Source: JAICUF01 sp038250675 (GTDB lineage: Bacteria; Gemmatimonadota; Gemmatimonadetes; Gemmatimonadales; GWC2-71-9). From it: a stretch of DNA of 64,000 nucleotides. Below are positions 51,094 through 59,091 of the stretch, piece after piece. The position numbers and the translations under genes were made by a program. The stretch is taken from contig JBBSCB010000001.1 of NCBI GenBank assembly GCA_038250675.1, positions 1 to 64,000 of the forward strand, given 5' to 3'. The number at the start of each line of letters is the position of its first letter. Within the stretch, counting starts at the first letter, position 1. The notes under the pieces are model-generated. The model worked only from the letters and a program-made list of their open reading frames with translations, was not told the origin of the DNA and did not search any database.

Positions 51094-51417
51094 TCAGTAC
51101 CCCTTGGAATGAAACGCGCGCAGCAGGTCCGGCAGGTTGGCCGGGTCGGTCCGCACAATGTGCCCCATCGGATCGACGTAGATGCGCACGTTGGGCGCGC
51201 CGGGAATCGCGGTCGGCCCGTAGCTGAACTTCCAGACCCGCTTGTGACCCTTCACCGCGGACGATCCCTTCCATTCGAAGGCGGTGTGCGAGGTGCCCAT
51301 CCGCGGTGGTGGCGCGCCCAGCAGGTCGCCGACGCCCGCGCTCGCCAGCCCCCAGGAGGCCCCGATCAGCAGCACGCTGCCGACGATGAGAATCAACAGC
51401 AGCGTCGTGAAACGCAT
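51094..51417 (-). CDS. Small membrane-anchored hypothetical protein
   Basis: 107 residues: an N-terminal membrane helix (MRFTTLLLILIVGSVLLIGA), then a short soluble domain with HTAFEWKGSSAVKGHKRVWK, FSYGPTAIPGAPNVRIYVDP and MGHIVRTDPANLPDLLRAFH. GGAG eight bases before the ATG. The YVDPMGHIVRTDPANL segment looks conserved, but I cannot assign a family. Same strand as the small lipoprotein gene upstream, 58 bases apart. Confidence 0.65.
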   Translation of the reverse strand: MRFTTLLLILIVGSVLLIGASWGLASAGVGDLLGAPPPRMGTSHTAFEWKGSSAVKGHKRVWKFSYGPTAIPGAPNVRIYVDPMGHIVRTDPANLPDLLRAFHSKGY

Positions 51418-51475
51418 GATGCCGCTCCAGTCGTGAAAGGCCGCGATCGACAAGACGTCGCCGCGGTGACCCGCG

Positions 51476-51685
51476 CTACTGAACGATCGAGTCCTGGCGG
51501 GCCTGGCGCGCCGCCGCGGAGTCGGAGACGCGCAGCGCCGCACCGACTCCGCCCGCGCCCGGCACCTTTGACGCACCCAGCACACTGTCGCGCTGGCGCT
51601 CGGTCTGCGCGGGGCGCGGCTGCTCCTTGCGGGCGCACGCGGCCAGCCCCATCAGCACGATACACGCGACGGCCACGCGGCGCAT
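51476..51685 (-). CDS. Small lipoprotein
   Basis: 69 residues: signal MRRVAVACIVLMGLAAC with a good lipobox (LAAC), then a short charged, Ala/Gln-rich tail without an obvious fold (KEQPRPAQTERQRDSVLGAS and SAAARQARQDSIVQ). GGGAGATCCCGC precedes the ATG. Size and composition resemble small structural envelope lipoproteins. Divergent from the outer-membrane protein gene at 51773. Confidence 0.6.
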   Translation of the reverse strand: MRRVAVACIVLMGLAACARKEQPRPAQTERQRDSVLGASKVPGAGGVGAALRVSDSAAARQARQDSIVQ

Positions 51686-51772
51686 GCGGGATCTCCCGGT
51701 TGCGGAATCGGCGAGGTGGACAGAGACTGTAATGGGCAATCTTCCCAATCCATCAGATCGATCGGAGCTCGC

Positions 51773-53107
51773 ATGCGCCCTGTGCCAGCCCTGGTGACGC
51801 TCGCTCTCCTCGCGGCCGTCCCCCTCCGCGCGCAACACCTGCGGGACAAGCTCGGCGACCTGTTCATCTTCGGCCAAGGCGATGCCCCGCTCCATCTCGG
51901 CGGCAGCGCCGACCCCAACAACCCCGAGACGATCCGCGAGCACGGCGATCACTTCATTCCCGCGGCGGTCGGCGGCAACGCGACGATCATCTCATTCCTG
52001 ACCAACTCGATCGGCAGCAACGTCGCCAACCTGCCGGTGAGCGCCACCAGCGGCGGGTCCACCTTCCGCTTCGAAGGCGGCATGCCGGTGCGGACCTCGA
52101 CCTCCGCCGGGCCGATCTTCGGTGAACGCGCGCAAACGCTGGGCCGCGGCCGGGTGCTGGCCGGCCTGACCCGCACCGGCGTCACATTCGCCACCCTGCG
52201 CGGCGTGGACCTGCAGAACCTCCAGTTCACCTTCACCCATCAGAACGTGAACTACGCCGGGTGCGACTCGGTGGCGGGCGGCGACTGCTCTCTCCTAGGC
52301 GTCCCGACGCTGGAGAACGAAACGATCAGTCTCAACCTCGCGCTGAACGTTCACCTCACCGTCACGTCGTTCCTCTTTACCTACGGCCTCAACGATCGGG
52401 TCGATCTTGGCGTGGTCCTGCCCGTGGTGTCCACCTCGCTCTTTGGCGAGAGCATGGCGCAGATCAACCCGTTCGGGCCGCCGCCTGCCGTCCATTTCTT
52501 CGGCGGCACGCCCACCAGTCCCATCCTCACCGCCAGCCGCTTCGTACAGGGCTCCGCGACCGGGCTCGGCGACGTGGCCGCCCGGGCCAAAATCAACCTG
52601 CGCTCCGGCGAGCCATTGTCCGTCGCGGTCCTGGCCGATGTGCGCTTTCCCACCGGCAGCGCCGACGACCTCCTCGGCTCGGGCTCGTTCGCGGCGCGCG
52701 GGCTGGCGATCTTCTCGGCCCGCTACGGCGCCTTCTCGCCCCACGCCAACTTCGGATATGCATACCGCGGGGGGCAATACCAGGCCGATGCCGTCTTGGC
52801 CACCGCGGGCTTCGATCAGCTGCTCGCGCCGTGGGCCACGCTCGCCGCGGACGTCGTGTCCGAGCTGCAGGTCGGCACCAGCCCGCTCCAGGTGCCCGCG
52901 CCGGTCGTGATCCAGGCGCCCTACGAGCGCACCGTGATCCCGACCACGATTCCCGATCGCCGCGACGACATGGTCAACGCGTCGCTGGGCATCAAGCTGA
53001 CCACCGCGACCGGAATCACGGTGGTCGGCAACGGCGCCTGGCCCCTCAACCGCGGCGGGCTCCGCGCCAACGTCATCTGGACGCTCGGCGCGGAATACAA
53101 CTTCTAG
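51773..53107 (+). CDS. Outer-membrane beta-barrel transporter-like protein
   Basis: 444 residues with a signal peptide (to PLRAQ at about 21). Long amphipathic strands with short turns follow: FTYGLNDRVDLGVVLPVVST, GLGDVAARAKINLRSGEPLS, VAVLADVRFPTGSADDLLG and ANFGYAYRGGQYQ. It ends ANVIWTLGAEYNF with the terminal Phe of barrel proteins. The middle part resembles the MetA-pathway/phenol-degradation-like outer-membrane transporter family. Cargo unknown. Its stop codon TAG is part of the CTAG that serves as the target duplication of the adjacent IS element. Confidence 0.8.
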   Translation: MRPVPALVTLALLAAVPLRAQHLRDKLGDLFIFGQGDAPLHLGGSADPNNPETIREHGDHFIPAAVGGNATIISFLTNSIGSNVANLPVSATSGGSTFRFEGGMPVRTSTSAGPIFGERAQTLGRGRVLAGLTRTGVTFATLRGVDLQNLQFTFTHQNVNYAGCDSVAGGDCSLLGVPTLENETISLNLALNVHLTVTSFLFTYGLNDRVDLGVVLPVVSTSLFGESMAQINPFGPPPAVHFFGGTPTSPILTASRFVQGSATGLGDVAARAKINLRSGEPLSVAVLADVRFPTGSADDLLGSGSFAARGLAIFSARYGAFSPHANFGYAYRGGQYQADAVLATAGFDQLLAPWATLAADVVSELQVGTSPLQVPAPVVIQAPYERTVIPTTIPDRRDDMVNASLGIKLTTATGITVVGNGAWPLNRGGLRANVIWTLGAEYNF

Positions 53108-53108
53108 G

Positions 53109-53135
53109 TGTAATTAGTGAAGCCGTTGTCCACCG
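53109..53135 (+). repeat. Left terminal inverted repeat of the IS481-like element
   Basis: TGTAATTAGTGAAGCCGTTG then TCCACCG. It matches the reverse complement of 53583-53609 at 21 of 27 positions by eye. The inner GTTGT block is also typical of IS481 ends. Confidence 0.75.
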
Positions 53136-53521
53136 TTTTTCAGCCAAGCGTTGCGCTGGGGTCCGGAAGCCAAGTGCCGTATGCGGGCGCTCTCGATTGT
53201 AATACCGCAGCCACTCCGGCAGTAGGAGGGCGCGCTGGCGTGAGGACTGATAGGCCGCGACGTAGGCCCACTTCGCCAGACCGGTGCGGATGAAGCGCTC
53301 CGCCTTGCCGTTGGTCTGCGGGGGGAGTGCCGCGGCCGGCTCGACCGATTCTCCAAGCCCGCGACGCCCTCGGCCTGGTACCGCCGCCACCACCGGCGCA
53401 CGGTCGTCGTGCTGAGCTCCAACTCCCGGGCGACCCGGGTCACAGACTGCCCCCGGGCCAGGCGCTGCACCATGCCTGCTCGCCCCCGCGGGGTCAACCG
53501 CGCTAGCTTGTGTGCGTTCAC
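53136..53521 (-). pseudogene. IS481-family transposase remnant (N- and C-terminal ends only)
   Basis: From GTG 53521 the first 65 or so residues are the helix-turn-helix region (LARLTPRGRAGMVQRLARGQ, VARELELSTTTVRRWWRRYQ, AEGVAGLENRSSRPRHSP). The sequence then jumps, one base out of frame, to PQTNGKAERFIRTGLAKWAY and LPEWLRYYNRERPHTALGFR then TPAQRLAEKR, the C-terminal end. The whole segment with the first two DDE aspartates is gone; only the Glu of KAERF remains. Junction at about 53340. No functional transposase. Confidence 0.8.
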
Positions 53522-53582
53522 TGAGTCCTCTGGCGTTTGCCGGTGAAGGTCTTCGACAAACCCAGCTTGCAACGCTATGGCT

Positions 53583-53609
53583 CAGTGAACAACCTCTTCA
53601 TCAATTACA
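53583..53609 (-). repeat. Right terminal inverted repeat of the IS481-like element
   Basis: Read on the minus strand, TGTAATTGATGAAGAGGTTG then TTCACTG. Pairs with the left repeat at 53109-53135. Confidence 0.75.
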
Positions 53610-53610
53610 G

Positions 53611-55284
53611 CTAGCGCACCTCCGCCATCCGCCACGTGCCGCCGTCCCGGCGGAACATCACGTGGAACGAGACCGGCTGCTGCTGCATCCGACGGGTGCT
53701 GGTGTTGACGTAGGTATACATTCCCGAGACCTGCCCCTCGGCGTCACCCCCGGTGACGCTCACCTGCGACAACGACAGCGTCACCTTGACGTCCCGGACC
53801 GTGCCGAGGAACTGCGCCCATCCGTCCTCCTGGGCCCTGCTCATCTCCGGATAGACCCGGCGCACGCCGGCCACGTTCTGCGCCTCAATCGCGGCCGCGT
53901 AGTCCGCCACGAGCGCGCGGAGCGCAGGACGCGGGTCCGGCGGCGGTGCCGGGGCCACCGGCACCGCCGCAGGCACCGATTCCGGAAAGATTTCGCCGGT
54001 GCGACCGCCGCCGGTGGAGCCGGTCGCCGAGACGCTCGCCGCGGTCTCCGCCCGCGGATGCACCGCCGCGTGGGCCGGCTCCGACACGGAATCCGGCCGG
54101 TCGGCGGCGGCCGGCAAGTGCCTGGCCGGGGTCGGCGCGGGGGCCGGGGCCGGGGCCGGCGGGGTGACGGTCGGCGACGCGCTCGTCGCGACGCGGCTGT
54201 GCCCAGCCGAAGAGTCGGTGCGCGGCGGCGTCACACCCGGCGCGGCGGCGGAATCGACCGCAGCGGGCGGCGCGGTAGCGCTCGGAGCGGCCGGGTTGGG
54301 CCGCCGGCTGCGAACGACGAGCGTGGCCGCCACCGCGAGCACCGCGATGCCGGCCGCGGCCAGGAACGGAACTATCGCGCGGCGGCGGGGCGCCGGCGTC
54401 GCCGGGACCGCCCGGGTCGGCGTGGTGCCACCGCTCGGCGTACCCAGACTGTCGAGCACGAACAGGATCTGCTCGGCGGCCTGTGGCCGGTCGGCCGCGC
54501 GCTTGGCCAGGCAGTGCATGATGAGCGCGGCCAGGGCGGGCGGCAGCGACGGTCGCCGCCGCTCGATCGCCTCGGGATCCTCGATCACGTGCGCCGCGAG
54601 CACCGCCTGCGCCGAGCGCCCGGCAAACGGCGGCTGGCCTGTGAGCATCTCGTAGGCCATGACGCCCAGCGCGTAGATATCGGCCCGGTGATCCACCTGC
54701 GGGTCGGCGGTGGCCTGTTCCGGCGCCATGTACGCGGGCGTCCCGAGTGCGACACCCATGGACGTGAGGTTGCTGTGGGTGTCGCCACCGGAGGCCGAGA
54801 CCGCCTTGGCGACGCCAAAGTCGGTGACGACTGCCACGCCGCCGGACAGCAGCACGTTGTCCGGCTTGATGTCGCGGTGCACCACGCCGTGGGTGTGGGC
54901 GTATGCCAGCGCCGAGACGACGTCGCGCAGGATGTGCACCGCCTCGTTTAATGGCAGCTCGCCACGGGCGACCCGGGTGCGCAGCGACTCGCCCACCACG
55001 AACGGCATCGTGAAGTAGGGCAGGCCGTCCGATTCGCCCGCGGCGAGCAGCGGCACGATGTGCGGGTGCTGGAGCTGCGCCGCGAGCTGGATCTCGCGCC
55101 GGAACCGCTCGACGCTGACGCCGGCGGCGAGCTCGGGCAGCAGCACCTTGATGACCACCTTGCGGCCCAGCGAGGTCTCGTGCGCGACGAAGACTCGCGA
55201 CATGCCGCCGCCGCCGAGCTCACGCTCGAGGCGATAGGCGTCGCCAACGGTGTGCTGGAGCTTTTCGCGCAGATCGTGACTCAC
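53611..55284 (-). CDS. Ser/Thr protein kinase with C-terminal NTF2-like domain
   Basis: 557 residues. Kinase residues 18-280: ELGGGGMSRVF, Lys46 in VVIKVL, HRDIKPDN (Asp138), TDFGVA (Asp155), GTPAYMAPEQ. One membrane helix at about residues 325-345 (IVPFLAAAGIAVLAVAATLV). A long low-complexity Pro/Ala/Ser/Thr linker (about residues 350-440) leads to a C-terminal domain, ALRALVADYAAAIEAQNVAG to VSFHVMFRRDGGTWRMAEV, which fits a DUF4440/NTF2-like fold outside the membrane. Not part of the kinase operon at 30-39 kb. Its TAG lies in the CTAG duplicated by the IS element. Confidence 0.9.
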   Translation of the reverse strand: MSHDLREKLQHTVGDAYRLERELGGGGMSRVFVAHETSLGRKVVIKVLLPELAAGVSVERFRREIQLAAQLQHPHIVPLLAAGESDGLPYFTMPFVVGESLRTRVARGELPLNEAVHILRDVVSALAYAHTHGVVHRDIKPDNVLLSGGVAVVTDFGVAKAVSASGGDTHSNLTSMGVALGTPAYMAPEQATADPQVDHRADIYALGVMAYEMLTGQPPFAGRSAQAVLAAHVIEDPEAIERRRPSLPPALAALIMHCLAKRAADRPQAAEQILFVLDSLGTPSGGTTPTRAVPATPAPRRRAIVPFLAAAGIAVLAVAATLVVRSRRPNPAAPSATAPPAAVDSAAAPGVTPPRTDSSAGHSRVATSASPTVTPPAPAPAPAPTPARHLPAAADRPDSVSEPAHAAVHPRAETAASVSATGSTGGGRTGEIFPESVPAAVPVAPAPPPDPRPALRALVADYAAAIEAQNVAGVRRVYPEMSRAQEDGWAQFLGTVRDVKVTLSLSQVSVTGGDAEGQVSGMYTYVNTSTRRMQQQPVSFHVMFRRDGGTWRMAEVR

Positions 55285-55363
55285 GGGACCGGGCGGTTGG
55301 GGAAGATTTCCAATGTACGGCCCGTACGGCCCCGGGGCCATGGCGGTCGCGGCGGCGCCGCGA

Positions 55364-56170
55364 TCATTGTCGCGCGCGGCGGCGTTCGTGCGCCAGCAGC
55401 CACTGCCAGAGCGCGGGGTCGGCGTAGGTGCGATCCCACGCGTTGTGACCGACCCCGGGGTATTCGGTATATCGCACGTCGCTGCCCGCACGGGTGAGCG
55501 CATCCACCATCCGGCGGGACTCGGTCACCGGCACCGTCCTGTCGGCATCGCCGTGAAAAACCCAGACCGGCAGCCCGCCGAGCCGGCCGGCGACCCAGGC
55601 ATAGGGATCGGTCGTCCCCGACGGCACAGTATGCACGCGAAGGTGCGCATCCCACGCGGGCGCCAGCACCCCGCCACAGATGATCGCCGCGGCGGCAAAG
55701 AGCTCCGGCTGTGCCACCGCCAGCTCCCAGGAGCCGTATCCGCCCATCGAGAGCCCGGTGAGGTAGACGCGCCGGGGATTGCCGTGCACCTCGCGCATCG
55801 TCGCGGCCAGCGCCCGCAGCGCGACGCGCGCCGGCTGGCCAGTCCAGTAGCTGTCCGCCGGCACCTGCGTTATCACCACTGCCGCGGGAAAGCTGTCACT
55901 GTGCAGCCGGAGGTAGGCGCCCAGGGAATAGTGTGCCGGCCGCTCGTTGTCGCTGCCGCGCTCGCCCATTCCATGGAGGAACAGCACCACCGGCAGGCCC
56001 GCCGGCGGCGCGGCCACGCGCGGTATGAACAGCATGTAGCGATACGTCATGCCGTCGACCACGATGGCGCGATCCACCATCCCCGCAGGCGACGGCACCG
56101 GCATCGGGACGGCCACGCGGCACCCGGGCGCCATCAGCGCGAGCGGGGCGGCGCGGAAGAGCGCGTGCAT
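55364..56170 (-). CDS. Secreted alpha/beta-hydrolase esterase
   Basis: 268 residues with a short signal (MHALFRAAPLALMAPGC, possibly a lipobox). Oxyanion strand VVLFLHGMGERGSDNE, nucleophile motif GLSMGGYGSWELA, Asp in VFHGDADRTVPV and catalytic His in PGVGHNAWDRTY. It resembles the PHB-depolymerase-like / feruloyl-esterase group of secreted esterases. Substrate unknown. 33 bases after the ICMT-like gene, same strand. Confidence 0.9.
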   Translation of the reverse strand: MHALFRAAPLALMAPGCRVAVPMPVPSPAGMVDRAIVVDGMTYRYMLFIPRVAAPPAGLPVVLFLHGMGERGSDNERPAHYSLGAYLRLHSDSFPAAVVITQVPADSYWTGQPARVALRALAATMREVHGNPRRVYLTGLSMGGYGSWELAVAQPELFAAAAIICGGVLAPAWDAHLRVHTVPSGTTDPYAWVAGRLGGLPVWVFHGDADRTVPVTESRRMVDALTRAGSDVRYTEYPGVGHNAWDRTYADPALWQWLLAHERRRARQ

Positions 56171-56202
56171 CAGCCGGCCCCTCCTCGCTCGACGGGGGCG
56201 CC

Positions 56203-56685
56203 TCACAGCCACCGGCGGACCCGGCGGCAGTATTCCGTATACTCCGCGCCGAACGCGCCCTGCAGATAGCGTTCCTCGCGGTTGATCACTGCGCGGCGGA
56301 GCACGAGCAGCACCACGGGCAGCAGCACCAGCGGCCAGACGCTGTTGACCAGGGCGGTCGCCCCCAGGTACATCAGCGTCAGGCCGAGGTACATCGGATT
56401 CCGGGTCCGGGCAAAGGGGCCGGTGCGCACGAGCACCGTGGCCGGCCGCATGGGCACGATCGCGGTGCGCGCACGGAGAAAGGTCAGCGCCGCCCACACC
56501 ATGAACGTCGCCGACCCCGCAATCACCATCCAGCCAAAACCCACGGCGAGTCCACGGAGCGGCGCCGTGAGCAGCGCGGCCGGCCGCGCGCGCTGGACCG
56601 CCCAGGCGAGCAGAAACCCAGCCACGAAAATGAGGGGCGGCGGCACCCGTACGCCCGGATGCGGCGGCACCGGTGCCGACGTCAC
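56203..56685 (-). CDS. Isoprenylcysteine carboxyl methyltransferase-like (ICMT/PEMT) membrane protein
   Basis: 160 residues with four hydrophobic helices. The C-terminal cofactor region is recognisable: VRTGPFARTRNPMYLGLTLM, then AVINREERYLQGAFGAEYTE and YCRRVRRWL. In bacteria such proteins methylate small substrates or are of unknown role; isoprenylcysteine is not expected. GTG start overlaps the symporter stop (GTGA), so it is translated after it. Confidence 0.85.
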   Translation of the reverse strand: MTSAPVPPHPGVRVPPPLIFVAGFLLAWAVQRARPAALLTAPLRGLAVGFGWMVIAGSATFMVWAALTFLRARTAIVPMRPATVLVRTGPFARTRNPMYLGLTLMYLGATALVNSVWPLVLLPVVLLVLRRAVINREERYLQGAFGAEYTEYCRRVRRWL

Positions 56686-57989
56686 AGGGCACCTCGCGTC
56701 GCGGCCCGCGATTGCGCCTCGTCGAACGCGCCTTCGCTCTTGGAGATCACCACCGTCGCCACGGCGTTGCCGATCAGGTTGGTGATGGCGCGCGCCTCGC
56801 TCATGAAGCGGTCCACGCCCAGCACCAGCGCCACGCCCTCGATGGGTACCACGCGCAGGGCGCTCAGCGTGCTGGCCAGCACGACGAAGCCGGAGCCGGT
56901 GACGCCCGCGGCGCCCTTCGACGTGATCATCAGGATGGCGAGCACGCTCAGCTGGTGGCCCAGCGACAGGTGGACCCCGTATGCCTGCGCGATGAACAGC
57001 GTGGCCATGGACAGATAGATCGCGGTGCCGTCCAGATTGAATGAGTACCCGGTGGGGATCACGAGTCCCACGACCGGCCGCGCGCAGCCGTAGCGCTCCA
57101 GCTTGTCGATCATCCTCGGGAGCACCGCTTCGCTCGACGACGTGCCCAGGACGACAAGGATCTCCTCGCGGATGTAGCGCAGGAGGCCGGTGAGACTGAA
57201 CCCCCAGGCCCGCGCGATGAGGTTGAGCACGACGAAGATGAAGAGGAACATGGTGGCGTAGACCGCCGCCATGAGGCGGCCCAGGGTCAGGAGCGAGGCG
57301 ACGCCGAAGTTCCCGATGGTATACGCCATCGCCCCGAACGCGCCGATCGGCGCCACCGCCATCACGATGCCGACGATGCGGAACACCACCTGGCTCAGCC
57401 GCTCGAGCAGATCGGTGAGCGGCCGGCCAGCGCCGCCGAGCGATGCGAGCGCCACACCAAAGAGCACCGAGAAGAAGACGATCTGCAGGATGTCACCCTG
57501 GGCGAACGCCCCCACCACGCTTGACGGCACGATGTGCATCACGAAATCCGCGAAGTGCATCTCGCGGGCCTGCGCGGCATACGCCGTGATGTCGGCCGGG
57601 GCGATGCGCGAGGCATCGAGTCCCTCGCCGGGCCGCGCCAGATTCATCACGATCAACCCGATCGCGAGCGCAAAGGTCGTGACGATCTCAAAATACACCA
57701 GCGCCTTGATCCCGACCCGGCCGACCCGCCGGAGATCGCTGGTATGCGCGATGCCGAGCACGATGGTCAGGAAGATCACCGGGGCGATGACCATCTTGAC
57801 GAGATTGATGAACGTCTCGCCCACCGGGCGCATCGCCCGGCCCGCGGCGGGCCAGCACGCGCCCAGCAGCACGCCCAGGCTGATGGCCACCAGGACCTGC
57901 ACGGTGAGGTTCCGGCCCAGCCGGGCGACGCGGGAGGGCGGCACGGGGTGCCGGGTCGGGGGCAGCTCCGGATCGAGCGGCCGCGTCAC
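56682..57989 (-). CDS. Dicarboxylate/amino acid:cation symporter (DAACS family, DctA/GltP-like)
   Basis: 435 residues. Opens LTVQVLVAISLGVLLGACWP; GETFINLVKMVIAPVIFLTI is the HP-proximal helix. Transport signatures: LGTSSSEAVLPRMIDKLERY (HP1 serine-rich tip), GYSFNLDGTAIYLSMATLFI (TM7 NMDGT-like) and MITSKGAAGVTGSGFVVLAS (HP2), with DRFMSEARAITNLIGNAVAT at the end. It brings C4-dicarboxylates or acidic amino acids into the cell with H+ or Na+. GTG start shares GTGA with the stop of the 30-residue microprotein upstream. Confidence 0.95.
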   Translation of the reverse strand: MTRPLDPELPPTRHPVPPSRVARLGRNLTVQVLVAISLGVLLGACWPAAGRAMRPVGETFINLVKMVIAPVIFLTIVLGIAHTSDLRRVGRVGIKALVYFEIVTTFALAIGLIVMNLARPGEGLDASRIAPADITAYAAQAREMHFADFVMHIVPSSVVGAFAQGDILQIVFFSVLFGVALASLGGAGRPLTDLLERLSQVVFRIVGIVMAVAPIGAFGAMAYTIGNFGVASLLTLGRLMAAVYATMFLFIFVVLNLIARAWGFSLTGLLRYIREEILVVLGTSSSEAVLPRMIDKLERYGCARPVVGLVIPTGYSFNLDGTAIYLSMATLFIAQAYGVHLSLGHQLSVLAILMITSKGAAGVTGSGFVVLASTLSALRVVPIEGVALVLGVDRFMSEARAITNLIGNAVATVVISKSEGAFDEAQSRAATRGAL

Positions 57990-58078
57990 CGGTTGCGGCG
58001 CTTCTCGAAGATCTCGATGTATCGCAGCGCGGCCATCAGCAGCGGCACGGCCAGCGCGATTGCCGTCCTCGTTCGCAT
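57986..58078 (-). CDS. 30-residue membrane microprotein coupled to the symporter
   Basis: MRTRTAIALAVPLLMAALRY then IEIFEKRRNR: a single short membrane helix with a basic tail, too small for normal annotation. AGGAGCCCGC directly before the ATG is a strong ribosome site, and its TGA overlaps the GTG start of the symporter (GTGA), which itself has no separate ribosome site. So translation of this peptide probably drives translation of the transporter. It may also bind the transporter in the membrane, as known for other small membrane proteins; that part is inference. Confidence 0.55.
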   Translation of the reverse strand: MRTRTAIALAVPLLMAALRYIEIFEKRRNR

Positions 58079-58086
58079 GCGGGCTC

Positions 58087-58521
58087 CTAGGAATGATTGC
58101 CGCAGGACCGCGCCGTGAACCGCCAGCTCCGCGGCTGTTCGAGGTGCATGTCGGACTCGACATGCACCCGGCCGGCGCCGCCGCCGGCCGGCATCAGGTA
58201 GACGTAGCGCCACGCGGCGCCGCCAAATTCCAGCTGCACGATGCCCGCCTTCAGCCGATGCCAGCGCCCGTCGCGCGCGTGCAGCCGCGGCGTGTGCATC
58301 GAGTCGAGCGCAAACGGTTCCGCGGTCGCCACCCCGCCTCCGGCACCTGACGTCCACCCGATCGCCGACGCGAGCCGGATCGTGTCGGCGGCCTCGGGCT
58401 GGGCGCCATAGGTCAGGCAGTACTGTACGGGCGTCTGGCGCACCGGACCTGCTGCGCCGGTCACGACGGCGACGGTCGCGCTGAGCACGGCGGCCAGCGC
58501 CGCGCCCCGCCGCGGCCGCAC
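58087..58521 (-). CDS. Secreted hypothetical protein
   Basis: 144 residues with a signal peptide (about residues 5-24, GAALAAVLSATVAVVTGAAG). The mature part is beta-rich (VQYCLTYGAQPEAADTIRLA, GIVQLEFGGAAWRYVYLMP, SWRFTARSCG), with two cysteines that may pair. No family recognised. GTG start at 58521, no strong ribosome site. Lies between the CopD-like membrane gene and the microprotein on the same strand. Confidence 0.55.
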   Translation of the reverse strand: MRPRRGAALAAVLSATVAVVTGAAGPVRQTPVQYCLTYGAQPEAADTIRLASAIGWTSGAGGGVATAEPFALDSMHTPRLHARDGRWHRLKAGIVQLEFGGAAWRYVYLMPAGGGAGRVHVESDMHLEQPRSWRFTARSCGNHS

Positions 58522-58531
58522 GCCGTGCCGC

Positions 58532-59050
58532 TCAGACGTAGCGGGCGACGGCCATGGCGGCGGCCGCGAGCACCAGCAGGACCGCGGCCACGGTGCTCGC
58601 GCCCGCCATCCGCCGGTGCTGCCGCTCCAGCTCGGCCATCTGCTCGGGCGACGGCGGACCCCCCGCGCTCCTCATCGCCACCGCCAGCGCCGACATCCGC
58701 TTGCCCGTGGGCGAGTTGACCGACATGCCGAGGATGACGGCAATGATCGCGAGGCCCGCGCCGGCGCCGAACGCCCGTGCGCCCGGCGTGTGCATCCAGG
58801 CGGAGCTGAAGCCTTCCGAGTCGTGCCAGTACAGCCCGATCCCCGAGAGGACCGTCAGGATCGCCAGGGACATCATGTAGAGCGGAAACCGGCGCACCGC
58901 GACGAGCTGGGCGATCACGGGCCCGCCCGCGGGGCCGATGGCGCGCAGCGACGGCATCAGGAACATCGCGACGAATACGGCGAAGCCCACCCAGATGGCG
59001 CCGAGCACGATGTGCAGCAGTCGCATCAGAATCACGGTCGCAGGCGCCAT
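58532..59050 (-). CDS. Four-helix membrane protein, CopD/DUF2269-like
   Basis: 172 residues with four hydrophobic helices. The opening RLLHIVLGAIWVGFAVFVAM, with the conserved His in the first helix, and the later LAIIAVILGMSVNSPTGKRM are typical of CopD/DUF2269-type membrane proteins, some of which bind haem or copper. A cytoplasmic loop GGPPSPEQMAELERQHRRM precedes the last helix. ATG 59050 is preferred over GTG 59056 because GGAG is eight bases before it. Confidence 0.75.
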   Translation of the reverse strand: MAPATVILMRLLHIVLGAIWVGFAVFVAMFLMPSLRAIGPAGGPVIAQLVAVRRFPLYMMSLAILTVLSGIGLYWHDSEGFSSAWMHTPGARAFGAGAGLAIIAVILGMSVNSPTGKRMSALAVAMRSAGGPPSPEQMAELERQHRRMAGASTVAAVLLVLAAAAMAVARYV

Positions 59051-59091
59051 GGACACGTCTCCGGAAAAAGGATCGAAGGAGGTGTTCTGGT

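Larger units (their letters stand above)
53108..53610 (-). mobile_element. Internally deleted IS481-family element
   Basis: A 503-bp element bounded by imperfect terminal inverted repeats and flanked on both sides by CTAG (53104-53107 and 53611-53614), the known target sequence of IS481. Inside are the two ends of an IS481-type transposase gene in reverse orientation, without the catalytic centre. Complete members are about 1 kb, so roughly half is missing. It cannot move by itself but could be mobilised by a related full copy, like a MITE. Confidence 0.85.

Noticed and set aside
53073..53108. C-terminal extension of the transposase frame beyond the element
   Set aside because: The frame only continues because no stop occurs in the flanking gene; the element ends at the inverted repeat and CTAG.
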